64,000 nt of DNA from VXNJ01 sp009840625 (GCA_965207915.1 OZ242304.1:2377125-2441124); one strand, 5' to 3'. Counted from the stretch's first letter, positions 25,507 to 34,866 are shown. The notes: generated by a model not told the origin, from the letters alone. Translations and numbers: made by a program.

Positions 25507-26394
25507 GTGACCTCGAGTAACCACCCCGGCGGAATGGGTCGCGGCTTGATTAGCCTGCAGGGAGGGGCGTGCCGTCTGCTTGCCACCGCAAGCGCTGCCG
25601 TGGCCGTGCTCGCATTTGCTTTCATCCTTGGAACAGGGAGCGCCCGGGCCACCGACGACAACACGCAATTGCAGTTGGATTGCATCCCGAGCAATCAAGT
25701 GGTCGTTTGCAAGCTGATAGTCGACCGCAAGCTCGCCTCCGACGCCGGCGTCACGTTCACCGCCAGCCTGGGCGGCTCGACGCAGACCGTTACCGCGACC
25801 GCGGACACGGACCCGACCTGGCGCACCAGCTACACCTGCGGAAACAGCGATGGCGTCTGCTACCGGTTCATCTTCACGCCTGAATCATTCGGCGACGACC
25901 TCGAACTTAGCAGTGCCCGCATAGTTGGGGACTATGCCCAGCCCCTCGCCCAAACCACGCAGGACGGTACATACCCCTGCGCCGACAACCCGGCTTACAC
26001 CTGCAGCGCGGAAGCTCCCTCCGGCACCGGCGTCGTCGCCGTCCACAACGACGGGGACACCGTCACGTTCGACGAGGGCAACAATGGAATCGATGAGACC
26101 GACGAGGAACGCGAATACGACGCCAGCTCGCCGGCCGGCGACCGGAAAGAGGTCCAAACCAAGAAGGAAGTGACGGACTCGGTGACAAACATCCCCGAGG
26201 ACGACATGGTGGTAATTACGGCCGCCAACGGCACCCAGTCCTCCGGCCAGCAGGAGAACGCCTTCAGTCTCGAACAGGCGCTCTGGGAGCGGGGCCAGCC
26301 CTACACGGTCTGCTTCGACCCGGTCACATACACCGACAGCAACGGTGAGGAAGTCACCGTTCAGGACGACTGCGTGGTCGTCACCCCGAATTAG
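25507..26394 (+). CDS. Exported hypothetical protein, Cys pairs and acidic C-terminal region
   Basis: A 295-aa frame from GTG 25507; ATG 25534 is an equally plausible start. Residues about 24-48 are a signal peptide (LLATASAAVAVLAFAFILGT, then GSARA). The mature protein has Cys pairs (DCIPSNQVVVC; YTCGNSDGVC; CADNPAYTC), a beta-rich N-terminal half and a very acidic central segment (DEGNNGIDETDEEREYD). The C-terminal third ends VCFDPVTYTDSNGEEVTVQD. No recognised family. Domain style resembles the other exported proteins in the window. It is an isolated gene between recombinase and transposase fossils. Confidence 0.6.
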   Translation: MTSSNHPGGMGRGLISLQGGACRLLATASAAVAVLAFAFILGTGSARATDDNTQLQLDCIPSNQVVVCKLIVDRKLASDAGVTFTASLGGSTQTVTATADTDPTWRTSYTCGNSDGVCYRFIFTPESFGDDLELSSARIVGDYAQPLAQTTQDGTYPCADNPAYTCSAEAPSGTGVVAVHNDGDTVTFDEGNNGIDETDEEREYDASSPAGDRKEVQTKKEVTDSVTNIPEDDMVVITAANGTQSSGQQENAFSLEQALWERGQPYTVCFDPVTYTDSNGEEVTVQDDCVVVTPN

Positions 26395-26434
26395 TTCGCC
26401 GTCTCGCTTGCAGATGGGTCGCAAACTCGGCATA

Positions 26435-26850
26435 TCAGCCTTGCGGGCCACGATGATTAAGACCTTTGAACTCGTCCGAGATCACCAGCTTGACCCCGGA
26501 CATCCCCCTCTCGGCCAATGAACCGAGGAAGTCCTCCCGGAAGGGCTGGTCCTCGCCCTCCCCGACGGCAAAGCCCAGCACCTCGCGGTACCCGTCGGCG
26601 TTCACGCCGATGGCGACCGCCAGCGCCCGCGAGCGCACCTGGTGATTGCAGCGCGCCTTCACGTAAGTCGCGTCCAGGTACAGGTAGGGGCAGTCGATCC
26701 GTCCCAGGTCGCGTTCGCGGAAGGCCTTTACCTGCCCGTCGATGCGTTTGCAGATCCGGGACACCTCCGACTTGGAGATGCCGTGCTCCGAGCCCAGGGC
26801 TTTGACCAGCCTGTCGACCTTGCGGGTGGAGACCCCGTCGATCCAGGCGG
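26435..26850 (-). pseudogene. IS256-family transposase fragment
   Basis: The minus-strand frame reads DGVSTRKVDRLVKALGSEHG, then ISKSEVSRICKRIDGQVKAF, CPYLYLDATYVKARCNHQVR, VAIGVNADGYREVLGFAVGE and MSGVKLVISDEFKGL. This is the central part of a Mutator/IS256 DDE transposase, including the DAT motif (first Asp) and the SDEF stretch around the second Asp. Both the N-terminus and the C-terminal third are missing. Confidence 0.8.
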
Positions 26851-26859
26851 TCCAATCGA

Positions 26860-27036
26860 CCCCTTGGCCAGGACCGCGGTCTTGGACCGGATCTGCGCCG
26901 CGAACGGGACGTGGCAGCAGTACCGGTCCCGGATCCAGTCCGGGATCCGGTTAACTTCCTGCAGACACACGACGTCGGCGTCCTCGTGTTCGAGCAGCTC
27001 CCATGCCGCGCACCGGCCCTCGGTGGCGCGGTTCAT
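26860..27036 (-). pseudogene. Endonuclease/exonuclease/phosphatase (EEP) family fragment
   Basis: The minus-strand frame reads MNRATEGRCAAWELLEHEDA, then DVVCLQEVNRIPDWIRDRYC and KTAVLAKG. NMNRAT and LQEVN are the N-terminal active-site motifs of EEP-fold Mg2+-dependent phosphodiesterases (the Glu of LQEV is catalytic). After about 60 residues the sequence joins IS256 DNA. No enzyme can be made. Confidence 0.7.
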
Positions 27037-27086
27037 GTTCCAGGGATCACCTTCACCGGCGCTGACCGGCGGCCCGGCGAGTCAAT

Positions 27087-27270
27087 TTAGGACTCCGGCG
27101 GTCCCAGCAGGGCCTGGAACTGGTTGTCCTCGAGGTGCTGGTGGAGGGTGCGGTCGCCGGAGAGCACGTAGGGCGGGAAGACCTCGCCGAGCCGCACCAT
27201 CTCGGTCTCGATGATCGCCAGCCGCGCCTCGACCCAGCCCGGGATGATCCGCCAGGCTGATCAACGTCAA
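27087..27270 (-). pseudogene. 3' part of a small gene split by IS21
   Basis: Minus-strand frame ending at TAA 27087: IIPGWVEARLAIIETEMVRL, then GEVFPPYVLSGDRTLHQHLE and FQALLGPPES. It is the C-terminal about 55 residues of the protein whose N-terminal part is at 29629-29918. Joined in the expected frame, the two parts would read ...AERVAW-RIIPGWVEARLA..., which resembles a family of small hypothetical proteins often seen near phage or mobile DNA. The intact IS21 lies exactly between the two parts. Confidence 0.7.
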
Positions 27271-27344
27271 TTACTCTGTCCGGTTTTGCGACAACCAATT
27301 TGGCCGATTTATTGATATGACCTTCTGGTACTGGAGGTGCCAGA

Positions 27345-28835
27345 TTGGTCACGGATCAACAAGTCGCATTACTAAGGACACAGATCATGCAAGGCAAGCC
27401 CCTGGCCACCGCCGCGGCGGTGGCGGGCATGAGCGAGCGCAGCGGTCGACGCTGGCGCAAAGGCAAGCTCCCATCCGGGAAGAAGCAACGAAGACGGCAC
27501 TGGCGCACCCGTCCGGATCCGTTCGCCGGAGTCTGGGACGAGCAGATCGTCCCGCTGCTGGCGGCCGACCGGGACGGGGTGCTGGCGGCCAACACGATCC
27601 TGGAGTGGCTCAATCGCCGCCATCCGGGCCGGTTCTCCACTTCGCAGCTGCGCACCCTGCAGCGCCGGATCCGGCACTGGCGGGCGCTTGAAGGTCCCGA
27701 CCGGGAGGTCTTCTTCCCGCAGGTGCATCCACCCGGCCGCGAGGCGCAGGTGGACTTCACCAGCGCCACGAAGCTGCGGGTAACGATCGCCGGCGAACCG
27801 TTTAACCACCTCCTCTTCGAGTTCGTGCTCTCCTACTCGGGATGGCGCTACGTGGCCATCGCCCGCAGCGAGACCTTCCTGGCGTTTAAGCAGGGCCTGC
27901 AGGGAGCGCTCTGGGAGCTGGGCGGCTGTCCGGCGGTCGTCAGATCCGACAACCTCTCGGCGGTCACCCACGAACTGAGGAAGACTGGCGGGAGGGCCCT
28001 GAACTGGCCCTACCGGCAATTGCTGGACCACTACGGACTAAAGTCCACCCGCACCAACCGCCGCTCGGCGCACGAGAACGGGGTCGTCGAGCAGGCCCAC
28101 CGCCGCATCAAGGAGGCCATCGCCCAGGAACTGGTCCTGCGCGGGGGCCGCGATTTTGCGTCCCGCGACGATTACTCCGGCTTTGTCGGGGAAGTCGTCA
28201 AGCGCCGGAACTCTCTTGCGGAGCCGAAGTCAGAGATTGAGCGCTCGAGGCTTCGGCCCCTGCCGGCGGCTCAGGTTCCCGATTACCTCAGTTACCGGGC
28301 AGCGGTGAGCAAGTGGAGCACCATCAGGGTCTCCAACCGCACCTACACGGTACCACCGCGCCTGATCGGTCGGAAGGTGGAGGCCCGCCTCTACGCCGAC
28401 CACCTGGACGTGCACTACAAAGGCAGGTTCGTCGAGCGCATCCAGCGCGCCACCGGTTCGCAGCGGGCGCGCGTCAATTACCGCCACGTGATCGGATCGC
28501 TGGTGCGAAAGCCCGGCGCTTTTGCCCGCTACCGCTGGCGCGATCAGCTCTTCCCCACCCTTACCTTCCGCCGCGCCTACGACGCGCTCTGCAATTGGCG
28601 CGGCCGGCACAGCGCCGACGTCAATTACCTGCGCATCCTGCAACTGGCCGCGACAACTATGGAGTCCGACGTCGAGCGGGCGCTCGGCCGGCTGCTTGCG
28701 GAGGACCGGCGTTTTGACTGCCAGGACGTGCGCGAGCTGGTCGCCCCGCGGCCTCCGTCCATACCGGAACTGGCCAGATTGCGGGCGCCCGACCTGGGCG
28801 TCTACGACCGCCTGTTGACCGGAACCCGGCGTTGA
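27345..28835 (+). CDS. istA: IS21 transposase IstA
   Basis: A 496-aa full-length DDE transposase. N-terminal HTH (LATAAAVAGMSERSGRRWRK), a linker ending REVFFPQVHPPGREAQVDFT where the first catalytic Asp sits in QVDFT, then VRSDNLSAVTHE (second Asp), AHENGVVEQAHRRIKEAIAQ (catalytic Glu), and a C-terminal beta domain (TYTVPPRLIGRKVEARLY). It acts with IstB for cut-and-paste/circle transposition. Its stop overlaps the istB start (TTGA), so the two are translationally coupled. The start GTG/TTG near 27345 follows the element's terminal repeats; the exact codon is uncertain. Confidence 0.95.
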   Translation: MVTDQQVALLRTQIMQGKPLATAAAVAGMSERSGRRWRKGKLPSGKKQRRRHWRTRPDPFAGVWDEQIVPLLAADRDGVLAANTILEWLNRRHPGRFSTSQLRTLQRRIRHWRALEGPDREVFFPQVHPPGREAQVDFTSATKLRVTIAGEPFNHLLFEFVLSYSGWRYVAIARSETFLAFKQGLQGALWELGGCPAVVRSDNLSAVTHELRKTGGRALNWPYRQLLDHYGLKSTRTNRRSAHENGVVEQAHRRIKEAIAQELVLRGGRDFASRDDYSGFVGEVVKRRNSLAEPKSEIERSRLRPLPAAQVPDYLSYRAAVSKWSTIRVSNRTYTVPPRLIGRKVEARLYADHLDVHYKGRFVERIQRATGSQRARVNYRHVIGSLVRKPGAFARYRWRDQLFPTLTFRRAYDALCNWRGRHSADVNYLRILQLAATTMESDVERALGRLLAEDRRFDCQDVRELVAPRPPSIPELARLRAPDLGVYDRLLTGTRR

Positions 28836-29608
28836 GCGCGCCGCAGGTGATCGCCGGAGAGATGAAGCTGATGTGCAAGGAGCTGCGGCTGCCAACCATC
28901 GGCGAAGAGGCGGTGGACCGGTTCGTCGACGCCGGCCAGGTTAACGCCCTGCCCACCCTGCTCGGCGTCTTCCGGCAGGAGATGGAAGACCGGCGCCAGC
29001 GGCGGGTGGACCGGCTGCGCAAGTCCTCGAAATTGCCGCCCGGCAAGATCTGGGACAACTTCGATCAGGCGAAACTCCCGCCGCAGCTTAGCGCCCAGCT
29101 GCAGGACCTTGCCGAGGGCGACTTCCTGGATCGAGCCGTCAACGTGCTGGCGTTTGGTCTGCCCGGAACCGGCAAGACCCATGCCTTGTGCGCGATCGGG
29201 CACAGATTGGTCGAGCAGGGAAGATCGGTGCTCTTTGCGCCAGCCTACCGCCTGGTGCAGGAACTGCTGGCGGCCAAGCGCGACCTGGAACTGCCCCGGC
29301 TGCTGCGCAAGCTCGACTTCATCGATCTGATCGTCATCGACGACCTGGGCTACCTGCCGCAGGGGATCGAGGAGGCCGACGTGCTGTTTACGCTGATCGC
29401 CGAACGCTACGAGCGGCGCTCCATCGGCATCACCTCGAACCTGGTCTTCTCCGAATGGGGCAAGATCTTCCCCAACCCGATGGCCACCGCGGCGGCGGCG
29501 GACCGCATCGTCCATCACGCCGTGGTACTCGAATTTGACGTGCCCAGTTACCGGACCGGGTCCCAGAAGGAGGAAAAGGAACCGGAAAAACCCGGCCAAA
29601 ATAATTGA
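28832..29608 (+). CDS. istB: IS21 helper ATPase IstB
   Basis: A 258-aa AAA+ ATPase. Walker A VLAFGLPGTGKTHALCAIGH, Walker B FIDLIVIDDLGYLP, sensor-like GITSNLVFSEWGKIF, and the C-terminal arginine-containing region RIVHHAVVLEFDVPSYR. IstB binds DNA, selects the target and stimulates IstA. The TTG start at 28832 overlaps the istA stop by 3 bases. Full length and apparently functional. Confidence 0.95.
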   Translation: MSAPQVIAGEMKLMCKELRLPTIGEEAVDRFVDAGQVNALPTLLGVFRQEMEDRRQRRVDRLRKSSKLPPGKIWDNFDQAKLPPQLSAQLQDLAEGDFLDRAVNVLAFGLPGTGKTHALCAIGHRLVEQGRSVLFAPAYRLVQELLAAKRDLELPRLLRKLDFIDLIVIDDLGYLPQGIEEADVLFTLIAERYERRSIGITSNLVFSEWGKIFPNPMATAAAADRIVHHAVVLEFDVPSYRTGSQKEEKEPEKPGQNN

Positions 29609-29628
29609 CGCATACCCGGCCAGAGTAA

Positions 29629-29918
29629 ACGTCGTTCTTCAGCCAGGCGACCCGCTCGGCCTGCTTGCGCCGGCGCTGGTCGTCGCGGGGCAGGACGTTC
29701 TGGCTGGTTAGGACCTGGTAGGTGCGGTCGATGTCGACCGGCATCGCAAAGCGCATGACGCCGTTGCGGGTGTCGATCGAGAAGCGGATCCCGACCGGCA
29801 CGCCGGTGCCGCGGCAGATCGCCTGGACGTCGATCGCGCCCTTTTGGGCCAGAAGGTCCTGCGGCTGGGCGACGGTGCGCTGGGCTGGTACGGCGGTCGT
29901 GTAGTTCAGGGTCGGCAT
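29629..29918 (-). pseudogene. 5' part of the small gene split by IS21
   Basis: From ATG 29918 (minus): MPTLNYTTAVPAQRTVAQPQ, then DLLAQKGAIDVQAICRGTGV, IRFSIDTRNGVMRFAMPVDI and RRRKQAERVAWLKNDV, about 97 residues before IS21 begins. The 3' part lies at 27087-27270. I recognise the general type (small hypothetical proteins common near phage-like DNA) but no function. The first 37 codons are duplicated at 55808-55916, in both places immediately downstream (3') of the region encoding the end of a giant repeat protein and on the same strand. Confidence 0.7.
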
Positions 29919-31735
29919 GCCGCTCAGATCCTAATCGGTGAAGACCACGTCTCCCTGCGCCTGTTTGTCGGCCAGGCCGCTGCTCCAGACGAGGACGAGG
30001 CCGAGCCGGTCCTCGCCGCCGATGGCCACGGTCACCGTGGCCGAGGGCTGATCGCTGGTCAGGTCGACGAAGACGTTGCCGTCGATCTTGCCGTCGCGGA
30101 GCGGCGTCAGGATGATCGTCGGGCTGCTGCCCGGGAGGCAGCTGAGGCTGACCTCGAAATCGACCGATGCGTCGCCGCGGCTGGCCGTGGGGCTGCTGAT
30201 CAGCAGCGTCGGGCGGCCGTCGCAGGCGGTCAGGGCGGACCCGTCGGGCTCGTCCTGCTCGACCGCGACCGGATCCTCCACCACGACCGGCGGGTCGTCG
30301 TCGTCGGCGACCGCCACGGTGGCCGCGCCCTGGGACGAGGACACCGTGTAGCCGCTGCCGGCGTTCACCGTTGCGGTGACCGAGCCGTCGGCCTCGTCGG
30401 CATCGTCGTCGGTCGTGCCGACGGTGAAGGTGGCGCTGCCGGAGGTCGGGATCGTCACCGTCCGCTTACCGGCGCCGGCGCCGTAGTCGCCCGAGGCCGA
30501 GACCGTGACGCTGACGTCGAGGTTGGACGAAGGCGCCGGGCTGGCGCTGATCGTGAAGCTGGCCGAGCCGCCCTCGGTGACGGCGCCGCCGGCGCTGACG
30601 CTGATCTCCGGCGTGGGCGGCGGAGGTGGCGGCGTGTCTTGTGCCGCCGCCGCCGCGAGCGCGGTCAGCTCGGTCACCACCTCGTCCCAGACCGGGCTGC
30701 TGTGGCGGTCCGCCATGTCCTGGGCCTCGGCGGCCGTCATGGGACCGCCGGTGACGCCGCTGCCGTCGTGTTCGCCGAAGGCCAGCAGCACCCGGTTCCA
30801 GCGGTTCACGTGGGCGGCGCCGTGCTGGGTCTGGGCGGCCAGCGCCTGCACCCTGGCGACCACGTCCGGGTCGACGGCGTGGACTGTCGGCTCCTGGACC
30901 GGATCGTCGTCGTCGGCGACCGTGGCGGTCTCGGAGGACAGCGCGCCGATGGTGTAGCCGCTGCCGCTGGCCAGGGTGGCGGTGACGGAACCGTCGGGCT
31001 CGTCGGTCTGGTCGTCGGTGGTGGCGATCGTCAGCGTGGCGCTGCCGGAGGTCGGGATCGTCACCGTCTGCTGGCCGGCGCCGGCGCCGTAGTCGCCGGC
31101 GGTCGTGATGGTCACGCTTACCGGCAGGTCGGCCGTCGGAGCGGGGCTGGCCGTCAACGTGAAGGTGACGGGATCGCCCTCGGTGCCGCCGGCGGCGCCG
31201 GCGATGTTGACTTCAGGGGTGGGCGGCGGTGGTGGCGGTGTCTGCAGGGGGACGGCCTCGAGCGCGGTCAGCTCGGCGACCACCAGGTCCCACACCGGGC
31301 TGCTGTGGCGGTCCGCCATGTCCTGGGCCTCGGCGGCCGTCATCGGGCCGCCGGTGACGCCGCTGCCGTCGTGTTCGCCGAAGGCCAGCAGCACCCGGTT
31401 CCAGCGGTTCACGTGGGCGGCACCGTGCTGGGTCTGGGCGGCCAGCTCCTTGACCCTGGCGATCGTTCCCTGGTTGACCGTGTAGCCGCCGTCGTCGTCG
31501 GACACGACCACGATGGCCGTCCCCTGGGTTGAGGACACAGTGTAGGCGCTGCCCGCGTTCACCGTCGCCGTGACGGAGCCGTCGGCCTCGTCGGTGGAGT
31601 CGTCGGTCGTGCCGACGGTGAAGGTGGCGCTGCCCGTGGTAGGGATGGTCACCGTGCGCTGGCCGGTGCTGACGCCGAAGTCGCCGATGGCGGTGACCGT
31701 GACGCTCGCGTCCAGGTCCGCCGCCGCCGCCGGGT
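29810..31735. repeat. Long direct repeat, copy 1 (pairs with 55808-58067)
   Basis: About 1.9 kb that is almost base-for-base the same as 55808-58067, apart from a 351-bp module present only in the second copy (56590-56940). It runs from inside the small-gene fragment (29810) through the last about 600 codons of the giant protein. Differences are rare (for example GCACC/GCGCC at 31426). The edge at about 31735 falls inside a Calx-beta module, where the two proteins start to diverge. Confidence 0.85.
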
Positions 31736-34475
31736 TGGCGCTGATCGTGAAGCTGGCCGAGCCGCCCTCGGTGATACCGGTGCCGGCGCTGATGCTGACT
31801 TCGGGCTTCGCGCTATTGTCCGTCACCGTGACCGACGCCTTAGCGGGGGTGCCAACGACGTAAGCGCTGTTGGTCTTGATCTGGGCCTCAATCGTGCTCC
31901 CTGGTTCAACTTTGGAAGTGAGAACCGTCTGTACCGACACGCTCAACGTCTTCTGGCCGGCCGGGAACTGGACCGACGCGGGCGGCGTTCCCTGGATCTT
32001 GCCTCCAGAGTCCGTCCATTTCAGCTCGACATCAAGCGGACTCGACAGCCCGCCGCCCTGGCGGGTCAACTCCAATCTCAGCGTCGTGCCTTCCTTGACG
32101 GAGCTTTCTGCGAATGCGAGCGATACAGTCGGCTTCAAGGAGAGGGTTTCGGCGAAGACCCAGGGGCGGGCCTGCTTGATCGCCAGCTGGTTCTGAGCGG
32201 TGATCTTGAACTCGATCTCGATCGCGAACGGTTCGCCGTCTTTGACCTGGTAGAGCTGAGTGAAGCGGTTGTGGATGACTTCGAGATTACGGCGCAGCTG
32301 CAGCATCTGCGCGTCGGTCATCAGTAGTTGCCCCGCGGCGGCGTGGTTGGAGCGGGTCAGTACGCTCGCCTTGCCGTTCGCATCCAGCAGCAGCTGCTCC
32401 GGATACGACTTGGACTCGGGGTTGGTGACCAGGTCCTCTCCAATCTGGGTGTTCACGTAGTAGGCGTTGGGGGAGAAGGAGATCGGGTCATGGCTCACGG
32501 CCACGCCGTTGGCCTTCTCGTCGGAGTAGTTGGGATGCACCAGAACGCCCATGGAGACCGACTTGTGATCGACCCGGTAGTAGTCGCGTTCGAGGAAGGC
32601 CCGGTAGTTCCACAGGCTCGCCCAGACCGCCTTGATCGATTTGTCGATGCCGTCGGTGGCCGTCTCGTCGGGGTCCTGAGTCTTCGAGCTGTACAGTCCG
32701 GCCCCGTTGAACGCGGGCAAATCCTCGTTGTTCGTGCTCGAGCGGTAACGCAGGGAGGTGCCGTCCGGATATGCGGCGTGCATATCCTCCAGCGCCTTGA
32801 TGATCCAGGCCGGCGTCGTACCCTTCTTGATCTTCTTGCGCAGCGCCTTGAGCATCGACTCCTGAACGGCGTAATCGGACTGGAAGCCCTGGTCGGCCAG
32901 CATCGTGTCGATGTCGTCGTAGAAGCCGTTCGCCTTCATGAACTCGTCGTAGAAGTAGAACGGCACCGCGTATCCGGTGGGCACGGTGCCGGCGGGCAAA
33001 TTCAGCTTGCTCAACTCTGCTATGTTGGCCGCCTTGACGCCGAACGCATTCCAGTCGGCAAACGCGACGTTGGCCAGGGACGTGATCGTGGTCACGCTCA
33101 GATCGCGCGTCAGCGTCTGCGTCGCCGTCGGTCTCGCCTTCGCGTGGTGGGCGTCAACCTCTGCCTTGGTCGCCTCGCGCAACGTGAACCCGTCCGCGGC
33201 CACGGCGAAGTAGACGTGTTTGCCGATCAGATCCGTGTACTCCTTGGCCTTCAGGATGTCGCGCAGGAAGGCGTTGGGCACGCCGTTCTGGATAGCACGC
33301 AGATTGACATGCGAGAGCGGCGTCTGCGGCACGGTCGTGATCGAGCCAGCAACGCGAGGCAGATCGTTGGGCAGGGACTCGAAGATGGGGATGTCGCCCG
33401 GCCGCGGGTCGTCGCCGTCCGCCATCAGGCGCAGGCGGCCGTAGCCCTCAGCCTGGTTGAGCGGGATGTAGTCAACGTCGGGCAAAATGTCCTCCCGCAG
33501 GAGGATGTTGACTCTTGAGGCGTCGTACTGCCACTTGTGGCGCTTGTACGTGCTGAGCTCGGTGTCGGACTTCGGATAGTAGGCCAGATTGTCCTCCAGG
33601 AACGGCATCGCCGAAGCCAGCAGCTGGTAAAGGTTCGCCGTCCTGGAGAAACCGCCGCTCCCGATGTTGTATGAGAAGCGGTACATGCCCAGCGACCCGT
33701 CGGGGGCAATCACGTTCGGGTGATAGACCAGGTTGCCCTTCATCGCCACCAGCAGGTGACCTTCGGGCGCGCCCAGATTCCTCAGCTCCCGGATCAGCGC
33801 CTTATGCCACTGCAAGTCGTTTGAGTCGATGAAGTAGATGGATGGATTGGCGCCAAACTCGCCCAGGATCATGAACTTGACGTGCTCAAGGCCGTCCAGG
33901 TTCTCAAAGCCCGGAGTGTTGGCTTCCTGTCGATTTGACATCTCCTCGAATGCATCGCGAGACAAAAAGGCGGCCCGGGTGGTCACGACGGTCGTCGCTT
34001 TGTTCGGGTTGATCGGGTTGCGGACGCCCAGTGCGTCGAGCTCGGTGATGTCATCGAGACAGTCGCCGTCCAGGTCGCCCGGCTGGGCGACTTGGTACTT
34101 CTCGACCCGGTACTTGTCCGGGCTGAGCGTGCGCAGGCTGTCTTCGAGCGTCGTCGTGCCGGCCTCTCCGCGGGTGACGGAGATCGGGATGTGCCGACGG
34201 GGATTGTCTGGGTTAGGGCGCTCGACGTACAGCACGAAGTAGTCCGTCGTCGTCGAATTGACCACGATCGGCGTCTCCGTGACCGCGACGAGGACCGGCG
34301 TTGGCGCGACGTAGCCCGTTTCACAGGGGCCCGGCAATGGATCACCGCCGCTCGCTCCGACGCTGAGTTGCAAGGGTGGCGCGACCAGGATCGTCGTGGC
34401 TATGGCTAGCGCCAGGGCGAGGAGTATCGCCGTGGGGAACCTTGTGATCTCTTCCCTGGTTTTCAAAACACTCAA
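29931..34475 (-). CDS. Giant exported protein: PEP/pyruvate-binding dikinase-like region plus Calx-beta repeats
   Basis: About 1,514 aa. N-terminal signal peptide (AILLALALAIATTILVAPPL), a calcium-binding type-3 repeat-like segment (DLDGDCLDDITELDALGV, about 130-155), and a swivelling-histidine-like motif PQTPLSHVNLRAIQNGVPN (about 380-400). Residues about 475-780 match the ATP-grasp PEP/pyruvate-binding domain: FGVKAANIAELSKLNLPAG, SLRYRSSTNNEDLPAFNGAG and LAIKQARPWVFAE. The rest is Calx-beta domains (ITEGGSASFTISA) alternating with two copies of a NRWNRVLLAFGEHDGSGVTG module. Dikinase-type enzymes are normally cytoplasmic; an exported one with adhesive repeats is unusual. The TTG start at 34475 is weakly supported. 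The last 600 residues are shared with the protein at 55929. Confidence 0.8.
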   Translation of the reverse strand: MSVLKTREEITRFPTAILLALALAIATTILVAPPLQLSVGASGGDPLPGPCETGYVAPTPVLVAVTETPIVVNSTTTDYFVLYVERPNPDNPRRHIPISVTRGEAGTTTLEDSLRTLSPDKYRVEKYQVAQPGDLDGDCLDDITELDALGVRNPINPNKATTVVTTRAAFLSRDAFEEMSNRQEANTPGFENLDGLEHVKFMILGEFGANPSIYFIDSNDLQWHKALIRELRNLGAPEGHLLVAMKGNLVYHPNVIAPDGSLGMYRFSYNIGSGGFSRTANLYQLLASAMPFLEDNLAYYPKSDTELSTYKRHKWQYDASRVNILLREDILPDVDYIPLNQAEGYGRLRLMADGDDPRPGDIPIFESLPNDLPRVAGSITTVPQTPLSHVNLRAIQNGVPNAFLRDILKAKEYTDLIGKHVYFAVAADGFTLREATKAEVDAHHAKARPTATQTLTRDLSVTTITSLANVAFADWNAFGVKAANIAELSKLNLPAGTVPTGYAVPFYFYDEFMKANGFYDDIDTMLADQGFQSDYAVQESMLKALRKKIKKGTTPAWIIKALEDMHAAYPDGTSLRYRSSTNNEDLPAFNGAGLYSSKTQDPDETATDGIDKSIKAVWASLWNYRAFLERDYYRVDHKSVSMGVLVHPNYSDEKANGVAVSHDPISFSPNAYYVNTQIGEDLVTNPESKSYPEQLLLDANGKASVLTRSNHAAAGQLLMTDAQMLQLRRNLEVIHNRFTQLYQVKDGEPFAIEIEFKITAQNQLAIKQARPWVFAETLSLKPTVSLAFAESSVKEGTTLRLELTRQGGGLSSPLDVELKWTDSGGKIQGTPPASVQFPAGQKTLSVSVQTVLTSKVEPGSTIEAQIKTNSAYVVGTPAKASVTVTDNSAKPEVSISAGTGITEGGSASFTISANPAAAADLDASVTVTAIGDFGVSTGQRTVTIPTTGSATFTVGTTDDSTDEADGSVTATVNAGSAYTVSSTQGTAIVVVSDDDGGYTVNQGTIARVKELAAQTQHGAAHVNRWNRVLLAFGEHDGSGVTGGPMTAAEAQDMADRHSSPVWDLVVAELTALEAVPLQTPPPPPPTPEVNIAGAAGGTEGDPVTFTLTASPAPTADLPVSVTITTAGDYGAGAGQQTVTIPTSGSATLTIATTDDQTDEPDGSVTATLASGSGYTIGALSSETATVADDDDPVQEPTVHAVDPDVVARVQALAAQTQHGAAHVNRWNRVLLAFGEHDGSGVTGGPMTAAEAQDMADRHSSPVWDEVVTELTALAAAAAQDTPPPPPPTPEISVSAGGAVTEGGSASFTISASPAPSSNLDVSVTVSASGDYGAGAGKRTVTIPTSGSATFTVGTTDDDADEADGSVTATVNAGSGYTVSSSQGAATVAVADDDDPPVVVEDPVAVEQDEPDGSALTACDGRPTLLISSPTASRGDASVDFEVSLSCLPGSSPTIILTPLRDGKIDGNVFVDLTSDQPSATVTVAIGGEDRLGLVLVWSSGLADKQAQGDVVFTD

Positions 34476-34603
34476 GAAAATGTGTGCCTAGCCCGCATTT
34501 GATCAGGGAGCTTATTACTGTGGGGTGTCCGCTTTTCGATAGCGCGGACCAACCAATCGGAATGATAGCAACTCTACCCGCCTCGGGGAGGTAGAAGCTC
34601 CGG

Positions 34604-34762
34604 ATGAGCAGCGAAAGCGAAATAGCGGAGGTCATAGTCGAGGGACCATCTGAAAGCGAAACCGGACCTCGCACCATCTGGATATTTCGCGGATCCGGAA
34701 CTGCAAGGACCAGCCTGGATTACAGGGACGGCCGGATTTTGTCTACGGCGGCAGAGAGTTGA
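34604..34762 (+). CDS. Mini-gene, 52 aa, hypothetical
   Basis: MSSESEIAEVIVEGPSESET then GPRTIWIFRGSGTARTSLDY and RDGRILSTAAES. Divergent from the giant gene. Its TGA overlaps the ATG of the next mini-ORF (TGATG), the same arrangement as in the array at 53.6-55.4 kb. A purine-rich GGGGAGG lies upstream. No family recognised. Confidence 0.4.
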   Translation: MSSESEIAEVIVEGPSESETGPRTIWIFRGSGTARTSLDYRDGRILSTAAES

Positions 34763-34866
34763 TGGGGAGCTGGCCAATCGACGGGCACAGGGCTTACCTG
34801 GCCGCCCCGCGCGTCGAAGAATATGGCACATATTCGCCGGGCAGAGATAGGAAAGCTGGATGTTGA
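34762..34866 (+). CDS. Mini-gene, 34 aa, hypothetical
   Basis: MGSWPIDGHRAYLAAPRVEE then YGTYSPGRDRKAGC. It starts inside the stop of the preceding gene and ends overlapping the ATG at 34860 of the next one. Very short; the overlaps at both ends are the main support. Confidence 0.25.
   Translation: MGSWPIDGHRAYLAAPRVEEYGTYSPGRDRKAGC

Larger units (their letters stand above)
27271..29628 (+). mobile_element. Intact IS21-family element
   Basis: About 2.36 kb carrying istA and istB. Left end TTACTCTGTCCGGTTTTGCG (27271) matches the reverse complement of the right end TTACTCTGGCCGGGTATGCG (ending 29628), with further inner similarity (CAATTTGGCCGATTT and ATTTTGGCCGGGTT). ACGTC occurs just outside both ends (with two extra bases on the left) and may be a target duplication. 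Confidence 0.85.
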
